A DNA stretch of 41,828 nt, from the NCBI GenBank assembly GCA_964415245.1, contig CAYQAJ010000011.1:1-41828 (forward strand), written 5' to 3'. This DNA comes from CAYQAJ01 sp964415245. Lineage in GTDB: Bacteria; Planctomycetota; Planctomycetia; Pirellulales; Pirellulaceae. The notes under the pieces are model-generated. The model was not told where the DNA came from. It worked only from the letters and a program-made list of their open reading frames with translations, and did no database searches. Positions 1 through 6,735 of the stretch are shown here, piece after piece. Made by a program: the position numbers and the translations under genes. The first letter of the stretch is position 1; each line of letters starts with the position of its first letter.

Positions 1-431
1 ACTCCGGCTGCGGCGGCGCGGCACTCAGTCGCCGTCGCTTCGGCGAGACGGTCGAGCGCATCAATACGTCATTCCCGCACTGGTTCTGCGAGAACTTCAA
101 AAAGTACAACCGCAACGAAGATGCCCTGCCCCTCGATCAGCACATGCTCGTGGCCCTGGCTGCCCCGCGACCGGTTTACATTGCCAGCGCCGCCGAAGAT
201 CAGTGGGCCGACCCCAAAGGCGAATTCCTCTCGGCGCTATACGCCGACCCCGTTTATCGACTTCTCGGCACCGACGGGCTCCCCTGGGAGAAGGGAGACG
301 AGCCACCGGCCGTGGATCAGCCGGTCGCGGGCATCATTGGCTATCACATTCGCAGCGGCGGCCACGACGTGAAGCTGTACGACTGGCAGCAGTACCTCGA
401 CTTCGCGGACAAGCATTTTCGAAACAAGTAG
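1..431 (+). CDS. Glucuronoyl/acetylxylan esterase-like protein (CE15-like), 3' end only
   Basis: This is the last ~143 codons of a gene that enters from the left edge; the frame opens at base 3 and stops with TAG at 429-431. The visible part begins SGCGGAALSRRRFGETVERI, continues with FPHWFCENF and LPLDQHMLVALAAPRPVYIA, and ends with IGYHIRSGGHDVKLYDW. This series is typical of the C-terminal half of planctomycete proteins annotated as acetylxylan or glucuronoyl esterases (CE15, alpha/beta-hydrolase fold). These cleave ester links between glucuronoxylan and lignin or remove small acyl groups. The DQH motif and the HDV near the end are candidates for the catalytic histidine. The nucleophile elbow and any signal peptide lie outside the window. 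A dispersed palindromic element starts about 20 bases after the stop. The family call is by motif memory, and the substrate is unknown. Confidence 0.75.
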   Translation, partial: SGCGGAALSRRRFGETVERINTSFPHWFCENFKKYNRNEDALPLDQHMLVALAAPRPVYIASAAEDQWADPKGEFLSALYADPVYRLLGTDGLPWEKGDEPPAVDQPVAGIIGYHIRSGGHDVKLYDWQQYLDFADKHFRNK

Positions 432-452
432 AAGCGATTGCAAAAGCGCGGT

Positions 453-519
453 GAGAGAAGGGGACAGGCACCCTTTGCTCCGCAGACTCCGCAAAGTGAG
501 CCAGTCCCCGACGGTTGTT
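453..519. repeat. Dispersed palindromic element, copy 1
   Basis: The core at 460-509 is an imperfect inverted repeat. The left arm GGGGACAGGCACCCTTTGC pairs with a right arm ending GTGAGCCAGTCCCC, around a GC-rich loop. The element sits between the stops of two convergent genes, so it could also serve as a bidirectional terminator. The same core recurs at 41400-41450, as a half copy at 38371-38396 and as a diverged copy at 31218-31320. Two A-A mismatches occur at the same stem positions here and in the rRNA-spacer copy. Confidence 0.85.
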
Positions 520-540
520 GGAACGCCATGAGCGCGGCTG

Positions 541-1935
541 TTACGTGGCGGCGAAGGCGGCCACGGCGGAAACGGGGGCCACGTCGCCGAATCCAGCCGC
601 GGAACAGCGCACCTGGTCAACGTACGCCTTCATCAAATCGCCGGCGTCCGCGGCCGACAGGGGACGCGGGTCGTAGTGCATCGCAAGCCGCAAACGGCCC
701 GCGTAACGCACCACGCCAATCGCCACCGAGGTATACGGCCGCACCGGCGCCATCATATCCACTTCTTCCAGCACCACGTTGCCCGCCATGATCTTGCCGT
801 CGGTGCGCGGCAGCGGCACGTCGGCCAGCGGCTCTCCCACATTCGTGAGTACGCACGTGGCGTGGCACTTCTCGGATCGCGTCATGAGTTTCATGGCGCC
901 GGGCACGGAGCCCACCGTCTTCAGCGACCGGAGGAAAGCCAGTGCCAGGCGGAGATCCTTGATCAACTGCATCTCGTCGTGGAGGCCGCGAAGCAGCTTC
1001 ATGGGGTCGGTGCAGTCGAGACCGCGACGATCCAGAAACACCATGCTTACCACGTTGGCGGCCGGCATGCGGCTCTGCTGGGCATTGCGAAGATTGACCG
1101 GCACCGAGATGCGAATCCAAGGAAGGGGATCCTCCTGCTCCCGCTCGGCCCGCCACTGGACCAACGTCAGGAACAGATCGCGCAACAGTACGTCGTTGGT
1201 GGTGACCCCGTTCTCGCCGGCCCATCGCCGTAAGCGGCTCGTTTCGGATCCGGGCAGCGAGGCAAAAACCGCTGAGGGAAAATCGCTGGGCGGAGCCGGC
1301 GCGTCCGGCAGCGCTACGTGAGGCACGATCGGCTCGGGCCGCCGCATCAGGAACTGTCGCACACCGTACAACCCAGCCAGGCGCCATGGCGCGACTTGCG
1401 TGGCCTTGCCCGACTCGCCGCCCAAGGCGCGGCGGTCGAACGTGCCGCGACCGCGCAGGGCGCTCACGTCGCGCGGTGGGCAGTCGGCCGATCTGTCGCC
1501 GGTGCGTGCCGCGTATTCCAGCAGCAGATCTTGGACGAACCCAAACGCTCCCAGGCCGTCGCTGCATGCGTGGTGGAATTGCAGCGTCAGTTCGCTATGT
1601 ACCCGATCCGAGGTAACGCAAACGACCAGGCCGATCGTCTCCGCGAGGTTGATGTGCGGGGCGCTTGGCAAGCCGCCAGTTAGAGGACCTTCGCTCCAGT
1701 GCATGGCCGGCTCGATCTGCTTGGCCTGCCAAAAGCGCCGCCCCCGGCGGCCGCGCTGCACGACGCACGTCTGTAGCGGATGCCGCGCGACGGTGGCTGT
1801 CAGCGCCGCGGTAAGCGCCCGACGATCCAGCTCCCCGCGAAACCGCAGGCGGACGAACAACGTCATCGGGTATGCCGGCCGGTCGTCGGCCAGCATGTAA
1901 TCCTCAAACGCCACTAGCGGCAAGGGAAAGACCAT
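541..1935 (-). CDS. Condensation-domain / acyltransferase-like protein
   Basis: About 464 residues from the ATG at 1935. An HHxxxDG motif (HHACSDG, residues ~121-127) is the active-site signature of the chloramphenicol-acetyltransferase-like superfamily. That superfamily includes NRPS condensation domains, wax-ester synthase/DGAT and alcohol O-acetyltransferases. Supporting features are the N-terminal pattern FEDYMLADDRPAYPMTLFVR, a central TTNDVLLRDLFLTL and the ISVPVNLR segment found in condensation-like acyltransferases. There is no carrier-protein or adenylation domain, so this is a stand-alone enzyme, probably moving an acyl group onto an alcohol or amine; donor and acceptor cannot be told. 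An upstream TTG at 1986 extends the frame by 17 codons but lies inside an AAATGACC repeat, so the ATG is preferred. It converges on the esterase gene and lies downstream of speA on the same strand with ~230 bases between. Confidence 0.7.
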   Translation of the reverse strand: MVFPLPLVAFEDYMLADDRPAYPMTLFVRLRFRGELDRRALTAALTATVARHPLQTCVVQRGRRGRRFWQAKQIEPAMHWSEGPLTGGLPSAPHINLAETIGLVVCVTSDRVHSELTLQFHHACSDGLGAFGFVQDLLLEYAARTGDRSADCPPRDVSALRGRGTFDRRALGGESGKATQVAPWRLAGLYGVRQFLMRRPEPIVPHVALPDAPAPPSDFPSAVFASLPGSETSRLRRWAGENGVTTNDVLLRDLFLTLVQWRAEREQEDPLPWIRISVPVNLRNAQQSRMPAANVVSMVFLDRRGLDCTDPMKLLRGLHDEMQLIKDLRLALAFLRSLKTVGSVPGAMKLMTRSEKCHATCVLTNVGEPLADVPLPRTDGKIMAGNVVLEEVDMMAPVRPYTSVAIGVVRYAGRLRLAMHYDPRPLSAADAGDLMKAYVDQVRCSAAGFGDVAPVSAVAAFAAT

Positions 1936-1984
1936 GGCGCCACAATCCAGGTCGAGCGATGGTTCTGGCGATGCCGTGAAGGAC

Positions 1985-2050
1985 AAATGACCAAATGACC
2001 AAGCTCAAATGACCAATGCCGCGGCATCCAACGGATTCCACATTGGTCAT
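1985..2050. repeat. AAATGACC short-period repeat
   Basis: AAATGACC occurs at 1985-1992, 1993-2000 and 2007-2014, and the complementary TTGGTCAT at 2043-2050. It lies between speA and the condensation-like gene, both on the - strand. The rest of 1936-2164 shows no gene. Confidence 0.7.
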
Positions 2051-2164
2051 CCAGCGGACCGTTCAGAGCTTGTCGCGATTTTCCGAATGATCGCGAAAAA
2101 AATGGGACCCGGAAAGACTCCGGTCCTTGGGTGGTTGTATGCGACCGTGGGCATGCGGCGACGA

Positions 2165-4081
2165 TCACTCCGGCGGCTCTTCCAGATACGTATAGCCGTT
2201 CAGGCCGTCTTCATAGAACTTCAGCAGGCGGCCGGCCTCCTGATGACTGAGCCGATTCTCGTGCACGCTCCGTTCGACGGCCGTTTGCAGTCGGCTGATC
2301 AGATCGCGGGCATTGAACTGCACGTACTGCAGCACCTCGCTCACCGTATCGCCCTTGACGATCGTCTCCAGCACGGTTTCACCCTTGTCCGAAAGGCTGA
2401 CGTGTACCGTGTTGGTGTCGCCGAATAGGTTGTGCAGGTCGCCGAGGATCTCCTGATAGGCACCGATGAGGAACGCCGACAGGTAATACGGCGACCCGTC
2501 GAAAGGATGCAGTTGCAGCGTGCGGCGAACGTCGCGGCGGTCGATGAACTGATCGATCTTGCCGTCGCTGTCACAGGTAATGTCGCCGATAACCGCGTGC
2601 CGCGAAGGGCTTTCGTTCAGGCGGTGGATCGGCATCAACGGAAAGAGCTGCTTGACGGCCCAGCTATCGGGCAGCGACTGGAAGAGCGAGAAGTTGCAGA
2701 AGTACGTCGCGGCGAGCATGGCGTCGAGCCCCTCCAATTCTTCGGGGACGTACTCCAACTGCTCGGCGAGCCGGCGGATCTTGCGGCAGATGGCCCAGTA
2801 AAGCGATTCGGCCATGCTCCGCTGGTCCATCGACAGATACCCGCTGCGGAACAGGTTCATGGCGGTTTCCATGGCTTCCTGTGCATCGTGGTAGCTTTCC
2901 AGCAGGTTGCGCACCGTCATGTTGCGGCAGGCGCCCAACAGATCGTGCAGCGGCTGCTCGACGTCGTCCGGCAGTTCGCTGGGCGCTTCGCCGGTGCCCA
3001 GGCCGGAGACGCCTAACACGCTGAACACGAGGGCGCTGTGGTAGGCGACTACGGCACGACCACTTTCGGAAATAATATGAGGGTGGGGCACCTCGGCTTC
3101 GTCGCAAACGTTCTGCACGTGGTAGACAACGTCGTTGGCGTACTCCTGCAGCGTGTAGTTGACGCTCGATTCAAAGTTGGTCTGGGAGCCGTCGTAGTCG
3201 ACTCCCAGGCCGCCCCCCACGTCGAGGTATTCCAGCCCGGCGCCGCGCTTGTACAGGTCGGCGTACACGCGCGAGGCTTCAATCAGGGCGGCTTTGATGT
3301 GCCGGATGTTGGTGACCTGGCTTCCCAGGTGAAAGTGCAGCAGCTTGAAACAGTCGAGCATTTCGCGCTGCTTGAGCGTATCGACGACTTGCAGGATTTC
3401 GTTGGCCGTGAGGCCGAACTTCGACCGGTACCCACCAGACGCCTGCCACCGCCCGGAGCCCCGCGCCGCCAATTTCACCCGGACGCCGAACTGGGGACGC
3501 ACCTGCACCTTCTCGGCATAGCGAAGGATGAGCTCCAGCTCGGTGAATTTCTCGATGACGGGGGTGATATTGCGGCCAATTTTATGGGCCAGCATCGCCA
3601 TCTCGATGAATTCGGCGTCCTTGAACCCGTTGCAAATGATCGGCATCGCGTCGTCCGCCAATGCCACCACGGCCAGCAGCTCGGGTTTGCTGCCCGCTTC
3701 GAGCCCGAATCCGTACGGGCTGCCGTATTCCATGATCTCTTCGACGACCTGCCGCTGCTGATTGACCTTGATGGGATAGACGCAGGCGTAGCGTCCGCGG
3801 TAGTCGTGGTCGCGAATGGCCTGCTGGAAGGCGTCGTGGATTTCGCGCAGACGATCCTTGAGGATGCCGCGAAAGCGGAGGAGGATCGGCAGGTCGATGC
3901 CACGAACCTGCAGCCGGTCGACAAGCTCTTTCAGGTCGATCCAGGCCGACGGGTCTTTGGTGGGATGGACGAGCAGGTGGCCGTTTTCGTGGACGGAGAA
4001 GTAGCCTTTGCCCCAGCGGCACACTTCGTAGAGCTCTTCAGCGTCCGTTACCGTCCATCGTTCGTCGGCTGGCTTGAGCAT
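2165..4081 (-). CDS. speA: Biosynthetic arginine decarboxylase
   Basis: SpeA decarboxylates L-arginine to agmatine, the first step of the arginine route to putrescine; it is a cytosolic PLP enzyme of fold type III. The 638 residues match the usual 630-660. Visible motifs are the PLP lysine in CVYPIKVNQQR (Lys105), HFHLGSQ (249-255), the phosphate-binding GGGLGVDYDGS (289-299), ESGRAVVAYHS (339-349) and the C-terminal DITCDSDGKIDQF. The start is supported by GGGAGG at 4094-4089, 7 bases before the ATG. It is divergent from the LutA-like gene. No agmatine deiminase or agmatinase gene is in the window, so the rest of the pathway must be elsewhere. Confidence 0.97.
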   Translation of the reverse strand: MLKPADERWTVTDAEELYEVCRWGKGYFSVHENGHLLVHPTKDPSAWIDLKELVDRLQVRGIDLPILLRFRGILKDRLREIHDAFQQAIRDHDYRGRYACVYPIKVNQQRQVVEEIMEYGSPYGFGLEAGSKPELLAVVALADDAMPIICNGFKDAEFIEMAMLAHKIGRNITPVIEKFTELELILRYAEKVQVRPQFGVRVKLAARGSGRWQASGGYRSKFGLTANEILQVVDTLKQREMLDCFKLLHFHLGSQVTNIRHIKAALIEASRVYADLYKRGAGLEYLDVGGGLGVDYDGSQTNFESSVNYTLQEYANDVVYHVQNVCDEAEVPHPHIISESGRAVVAYHSALVFSVLGVSGLGTGEAPSELPDDVEQPLHDLLGACRNMTVRNLLESYHDAQEAMETAMNLFRSGYLSMDQRSMAESLYWAICRKIRRLAEQLEYVPEELEGLDAMLAATYFCNFSLFQSLPDSWAVKQLFPLMPIHRLNESPSRHAVIGDITCDSDGKIDQFIDRRDVRRTLQLHPFDGSPYYLSAFLIGAYQEILGDLHNLFGDTNTVHVSLSDKGETVLETIVKGDTVSEVLQYVQFNARDLISRLQTAVERSVHENRLSHQEAGRLLKFYEDGLNGYTYLEEPPE

Positions 4082-4088
4082 GGCTGGG

Positions 4089-4094
4089 CCTCCC
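4089..4094 (-). promoter_or_regulatory. Shine-Dalgarno site of speA
   Basis: GGGAGG on the - strand lies 7 bases upstream of the ATG at 4081 and fixes that start. Clear Shine-Dalgarno sites are present for only some genes in this window. Confidence 0.6.
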
Positions 4095-4333
4095 GGCGCG
4101 TGCTTCCGGCCGTTACTGGCCCCGCGGCCGTGCAGATGCCCGCCGGAGCCCTCCTATAGAAACTCAACATGATACGCAATCGGCCGCGAACGCAATATGC
4201 CCCCGGCGGCGGTTGACGCCCGCGCATGACGCCACGTCGCAGCCTCGGTCGCGCGTTGCGTAGTGAGTGACGTCGGCCCGTGTATCGCGCCCGGCTGCCA
4301 ATGGCGCCCCGCTCGCGCAGCGCCGGGGGCTGC

Positions 4334-4339
4334 TACAAT
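4334..4339 (+). promoter_or_regulatory. -10-like box directly before the LutA-like GTG
   Basis: TACAAT ends six bases before the GTG at 4346, so transcription would be expected to begin at or next to the start codon. No Shine-Dalgarno sequence fits between them. This is the layout of a leaderless mRNA. No convincing -35 box is seen 16-18 bases upstream, so this remains a candidate. Confidence 0.4.
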
Positions 4340-4345
4340 GCGGCG

Positions 4346-5062
4346 GTGAAAGTCGCACTCTTCATTACATGCCTGGGCGACGTGATTCGCCCCGCCGCCG
4401 GCAAGGCCACCGTCAAGCTGCTGCGCCGGTTGGGGCACGAGGTCGAGTTTCCCCCCGAGCAGACGTGCTGCGGCCAGCCCATGTACAACAGCGGCTTTGC
4501 GGACCTGGCTCGCCGCCTGGCGCGGCAAACGATTGAAACCTTCGACGACAAGGAGGCGGTCGTGACCCCGTCGGGCTCCTGCGCCGCCATGGTCAAGCTC
4601 GAGTTCCCCCACTTGTTCGAAGACGACGCGGACTGGCACCGCCGCGCCAACGACTTGGCCTCGCGCACGTTCGAGCTGAGCGACTTTCTGGTCAACCAAT
4701 TGAAGGTGCTCGACGTGGGAGCACGCTTCGACGGAAGCGTCGCCTACCATTACGCCTGCCATCTGCGGATACTCGGCCTGGCGGACGAAGCGCCCCGGCT
4801 CATCCTGCACGTGCAGGGAGCCCGCTACGTTCCCCTCTCGCGGCAGGATGTATGCTGCGGATTCGGCGGATCGTTTGCCGTGCGCTATCCTCGCATTTCG
4901 ACGGCCATGGTCGACGACAAGGCCACGTGCATCGCGGCCGCCGCCGCCGACGTGCTCGTATCGACCGACGCAGGCTGCCTGATGAACATCGGCGGGCGGC
5001 TGCGTCGGCGCGAGCAGGCGATCGAGGTACTGCACCTGGCGGAGCTGCTGGAGAGACGATAG
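4346..5062 (+). CDS. lutA: LutA/LldE-like CCG-domain protein
   Basis: The 238 residues match LutA in length. LutA is the cysteine-rich subunit of the LutABC L-lactate oxidation complex; its two CCG domains bind an Fe-S or hetero-disulfide-reductase-like centre. The first repeat has the CCGQP motif at residues 41-42 with Cys79 (PSGSCA); the second has ACH (Cys138), CCGFGG (170-175) and DAGCLMNIGG (Cys211). The GTG at 4346 gives the family N-terminus MKVALFITC; the frame stays open upstream to 4280, but those residues do not look like the family. LutB and LutC are normally adjacent and are absent here, so the gene is an orphan and its partner in this genome is unknown. It could instead pair with another Fe-S oxidoreductase. 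Confidence 0.88.
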   Translation: MKVALFITCLGDVIRPAAGKATVKLLRRLGHEVEFPPEQTCCGQPMYNSGFADLARRLARQTIETFDDKEAVVTPSGSCAAMVKLEFPHLFEDDADWHRRANDLASRTFELSDFLVNQLKVLDVGARFDGSVAYHYACHLRILGLADEAPRLILHVQGARYVPLSRQDVCCGFGGSFAVRYPRISTAMVDDKATCIAAAAADVLVSTDAGCLMNIGGRLRRREQAIEVLHLAELLERR

Positions 5063-5080
5063 TTGCCGCGCACGCGCAAC
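5062..5080. terminator. Possible bidirectional hairpin between convergent genes
   Basis: GTTGC and GCAAC arms flank a GC-rich centre in the 34-base gap between the convergent stops at 5062 and 5097. There is no T-tract on either side, so termination is inferred only from position and symmetry. Confidence 0.25.
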
Positions 5081-5096
5081 TGCTTCGATGAGTGGA

Positions 5097-6320
5097 CTAC
5101 GCGTTTTCCGAGTCACCGTAAGCACGGCGCCGAATATCGGTCGACGAGATGTCTTCGCGGAACCCCTTTTCCGGCACAGTCTGGCACAGCCGTTTTAGCG
5201 CCGAGGGCAGCTTCAAATCGTCGGGCATGAGAAAACCGCTCTCGTCCGCGACGCGGCCGAACACCAGAAAGCGGCATCCCAACATGGCGATTTCGTCGAT
5301 TGCCGCATCGCGAGCGTGTTGGCCGTCGTAATAGCGGACGTCGCCGATTCGCGCCAGCGTGTCGGCCCCCACGACAAACACGGCGCCCGGGAAGATGCGG
5401 GCCTTTTCGACGAACGTCGCAGCGCGTGTCAGCCACACAGTCTGTTCCGGCTCGAATTGAGCCAGCCGGGATTCGATCTCGACGTAGTCCAACGGCGGTT
5501 TGTCGACGTTGTCGATCGAGATTTCGAACTCGGTCGGCGCCCCCAATAGCTCGGAGGCGATTGTCGCCATGCGGAGATGACCTTCGTGCAGAGGATGGAA
5601 CGCACCGGGAAACACCACGCTCGCACCCTGGCGCCGCGTCGAACGATCGCTTGCCGTCGGGACATTCGCTCTTTCGCCCGCACCGGCGCGAACCGCATCG
5701 GTCGCCCCCAGCATCAGGCTGCGCCAAGCCGGCTGTGCGTCGGCGCGGGCCCGCTTCAGCTCCTCCCCGGGTAGCAGGTTGAGGGGAAGCTGATCATCGA
5801 CACCGCACGCCGACGCAAGATGATTCAGAATGAGCCGCGCGACCAGCCGTTCTTCCTCGCGTCGCGTACGTCTCCCTTTTTGCATGACGAGCGTCGTGAC
5901 GGCCGTAAAGTCGATTGTCTGCGCGCCGACGTGAGCCCGGTGGTCGCCACGTTTCGGGCGATCCGAAGCGAGGCTCGCCGTGCAGGATACGCCGACGAGG
6001 CGCTGGTCCGGGCCGCTGGTATCGAACCGGCCCGGTTGCCGCGGGTCCCCGTGGTTCGCATGCGACCACCGCATCGCCCGTTCGAAAGCTGCCATCGCCA
6101 TGGCGCGAGCCGTCTCCTCACTGCAATAGCGTTCGGGTTCGGCTCCCAGCAAATCGCGAAGGGCCGGAGCGGAATACGGAACGAGCCCCTCAAGCAGGGT
6201 GCGCGAGGCGCCGCCGACGCTCAACAACTCGGCAAGCGCCTGGCTCCCTCCTCCGGTCACCGCGAGCACCGCCCGCCATCCGGAGGCATGGATCGCTTCG
6301 ACAAGATGTTCGAGGTCCAT
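5097..6320 (-). CDS. CinA-like domain fused to a NadD/NMNAT-like adenylyltransferase
   Basis: 407 residues in two parts. Residues ~1-180 resemble the CinA C-terminal (PncC) fold: AVTGGGSQALAELLSVGGAS aligns with the AESCTGG...VPGSS region, followed by VPYS and LLGAEPE. Residues ~233-407 are a nucleotidylyltransferase: FPGAFHPLHEGHL carries the HxGH motif (HEGH, 245-248) and ISSTDIRRR (391-399) is the second nucleotide-binding motif, as in NadD. PncC turns NMN into NaMN, and NadD adenylylates NaMN to NaAD, so the two activities would be consecutive in NAD recycling. However, the Ser of AESC and the Lys of the YSxxxK segment, expected in active PncC, are not found at the aligned positions, so the amidase half may be inactive or regulatory. 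GTG (6323) and ATG (6320) are adjacent; ATG is chosen. Confidence 0.8.
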   Translation of the reverse strand: MDLEHLVEAIHASGWRAVLAVTGGGSQALAELLSVGGASRTLLEGLVPYSAPALRDLLGAEPERYCSEETARAMAMAAFERAMRWSHANHGDPRQPGRFDTSGPDQRLVGVSCTASLASDRPKRGDHRAHVGAQTIDFTAVTTLVMQKGRRTRREEERLVARLILNHLASACGVDDQLPLNLLPGEELKRARADAQPAWRSLMLGATDAVRAGAGERANVPTASDRSTRRQGASVVFPGAFHPLHEGHLRMATIASELLGAPTEFEISIDNVDKPPLDYVEIESRLAQFEPEQTVWLTRAATFVEKARIFPGAVFVVGADTLARIGDVRYYDGQHARDAAIDEIAMLGCRFLVFGRVADESGFLMPDDLKLPSALKRLCQTVPEKGFREDISSTDIRRRAYGDSENA

Positions 6321-6735
6321 CACGAGCGTCTCTCAACGGTATTGGCCGAGAAACCGCCTCATGCAACGGCGCAAAGCGAATTCCGGCTTTCCGGCGGACA
6401 GTGTCGCTAGAGCGTCCCACCCGCATGGACCCGTCACGCTCACAGGCGCCCTCAGCCCGCCCATGGGAGGGCGTTTCTCCGCAAACAGACTACTGGCATC
6501 CCCAAACGAATCCCTAAGCTTGTCAGCCGTGGGATCCCCCCCAATGTGGGTGGCATGCAAAACGCTCAACGCATAAACAAACGTTGACGCATGCTTGCAA
6601 TTAACGCCCGTTGATGTGATAATCCGCACGTTTGCAGCAGTGTCGCTAGCGACGCTGAATCCCATGGACGGCAGTGCTTTGGGCAGCGAAGCGAGTGTCT
6701 GGTTCCACAGGCCACAAGGACTAAGGAAATTCCCG
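6321..6735. other. Intergenic region between divergent genes
   Basis: No coding potential is seen. It contains a CGCCCTC/GAGGGCG hairpin near 6450-6476, an AT-richer stretch around 6560-6625 with a TCAACG/CGTTGA dyad, and the promoter candidate at 6595-6623. The start of the DUF1549 gene is preceded by AAGGA near 6723-6727. Confidence 0.5.
6595..6623 (+). promoter_or_regulatory. Sigma-70-type promoter candidate
   Basis: TTGCAA (6595-6600), a 17-base spacer, then GATAAT (6618-6623) preceded by TG one base upstream (extended -10). Transcription would start near 6630, about 105 bases before the ATG at 6736. This is the best promoter match seen in the window. Confidence 0.45.

Noticed and set aside
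453..519. Insertion sequence ends
   Set aside because: No transposase gene lies between or beside any copies in the window; the element is far too short to be autonomous.
438..791. Small open frames over the palindromic element (also near 41289-41613)
   Set aside because: They translate the repeat itself (for example RGQAPFAPQTPQSEPVPDG); the same peptide arises wherever the repeat occurs.
3038..4159. 373-codon open frame on the + strand
   Set aside because: Antisense to speA, which is certain.
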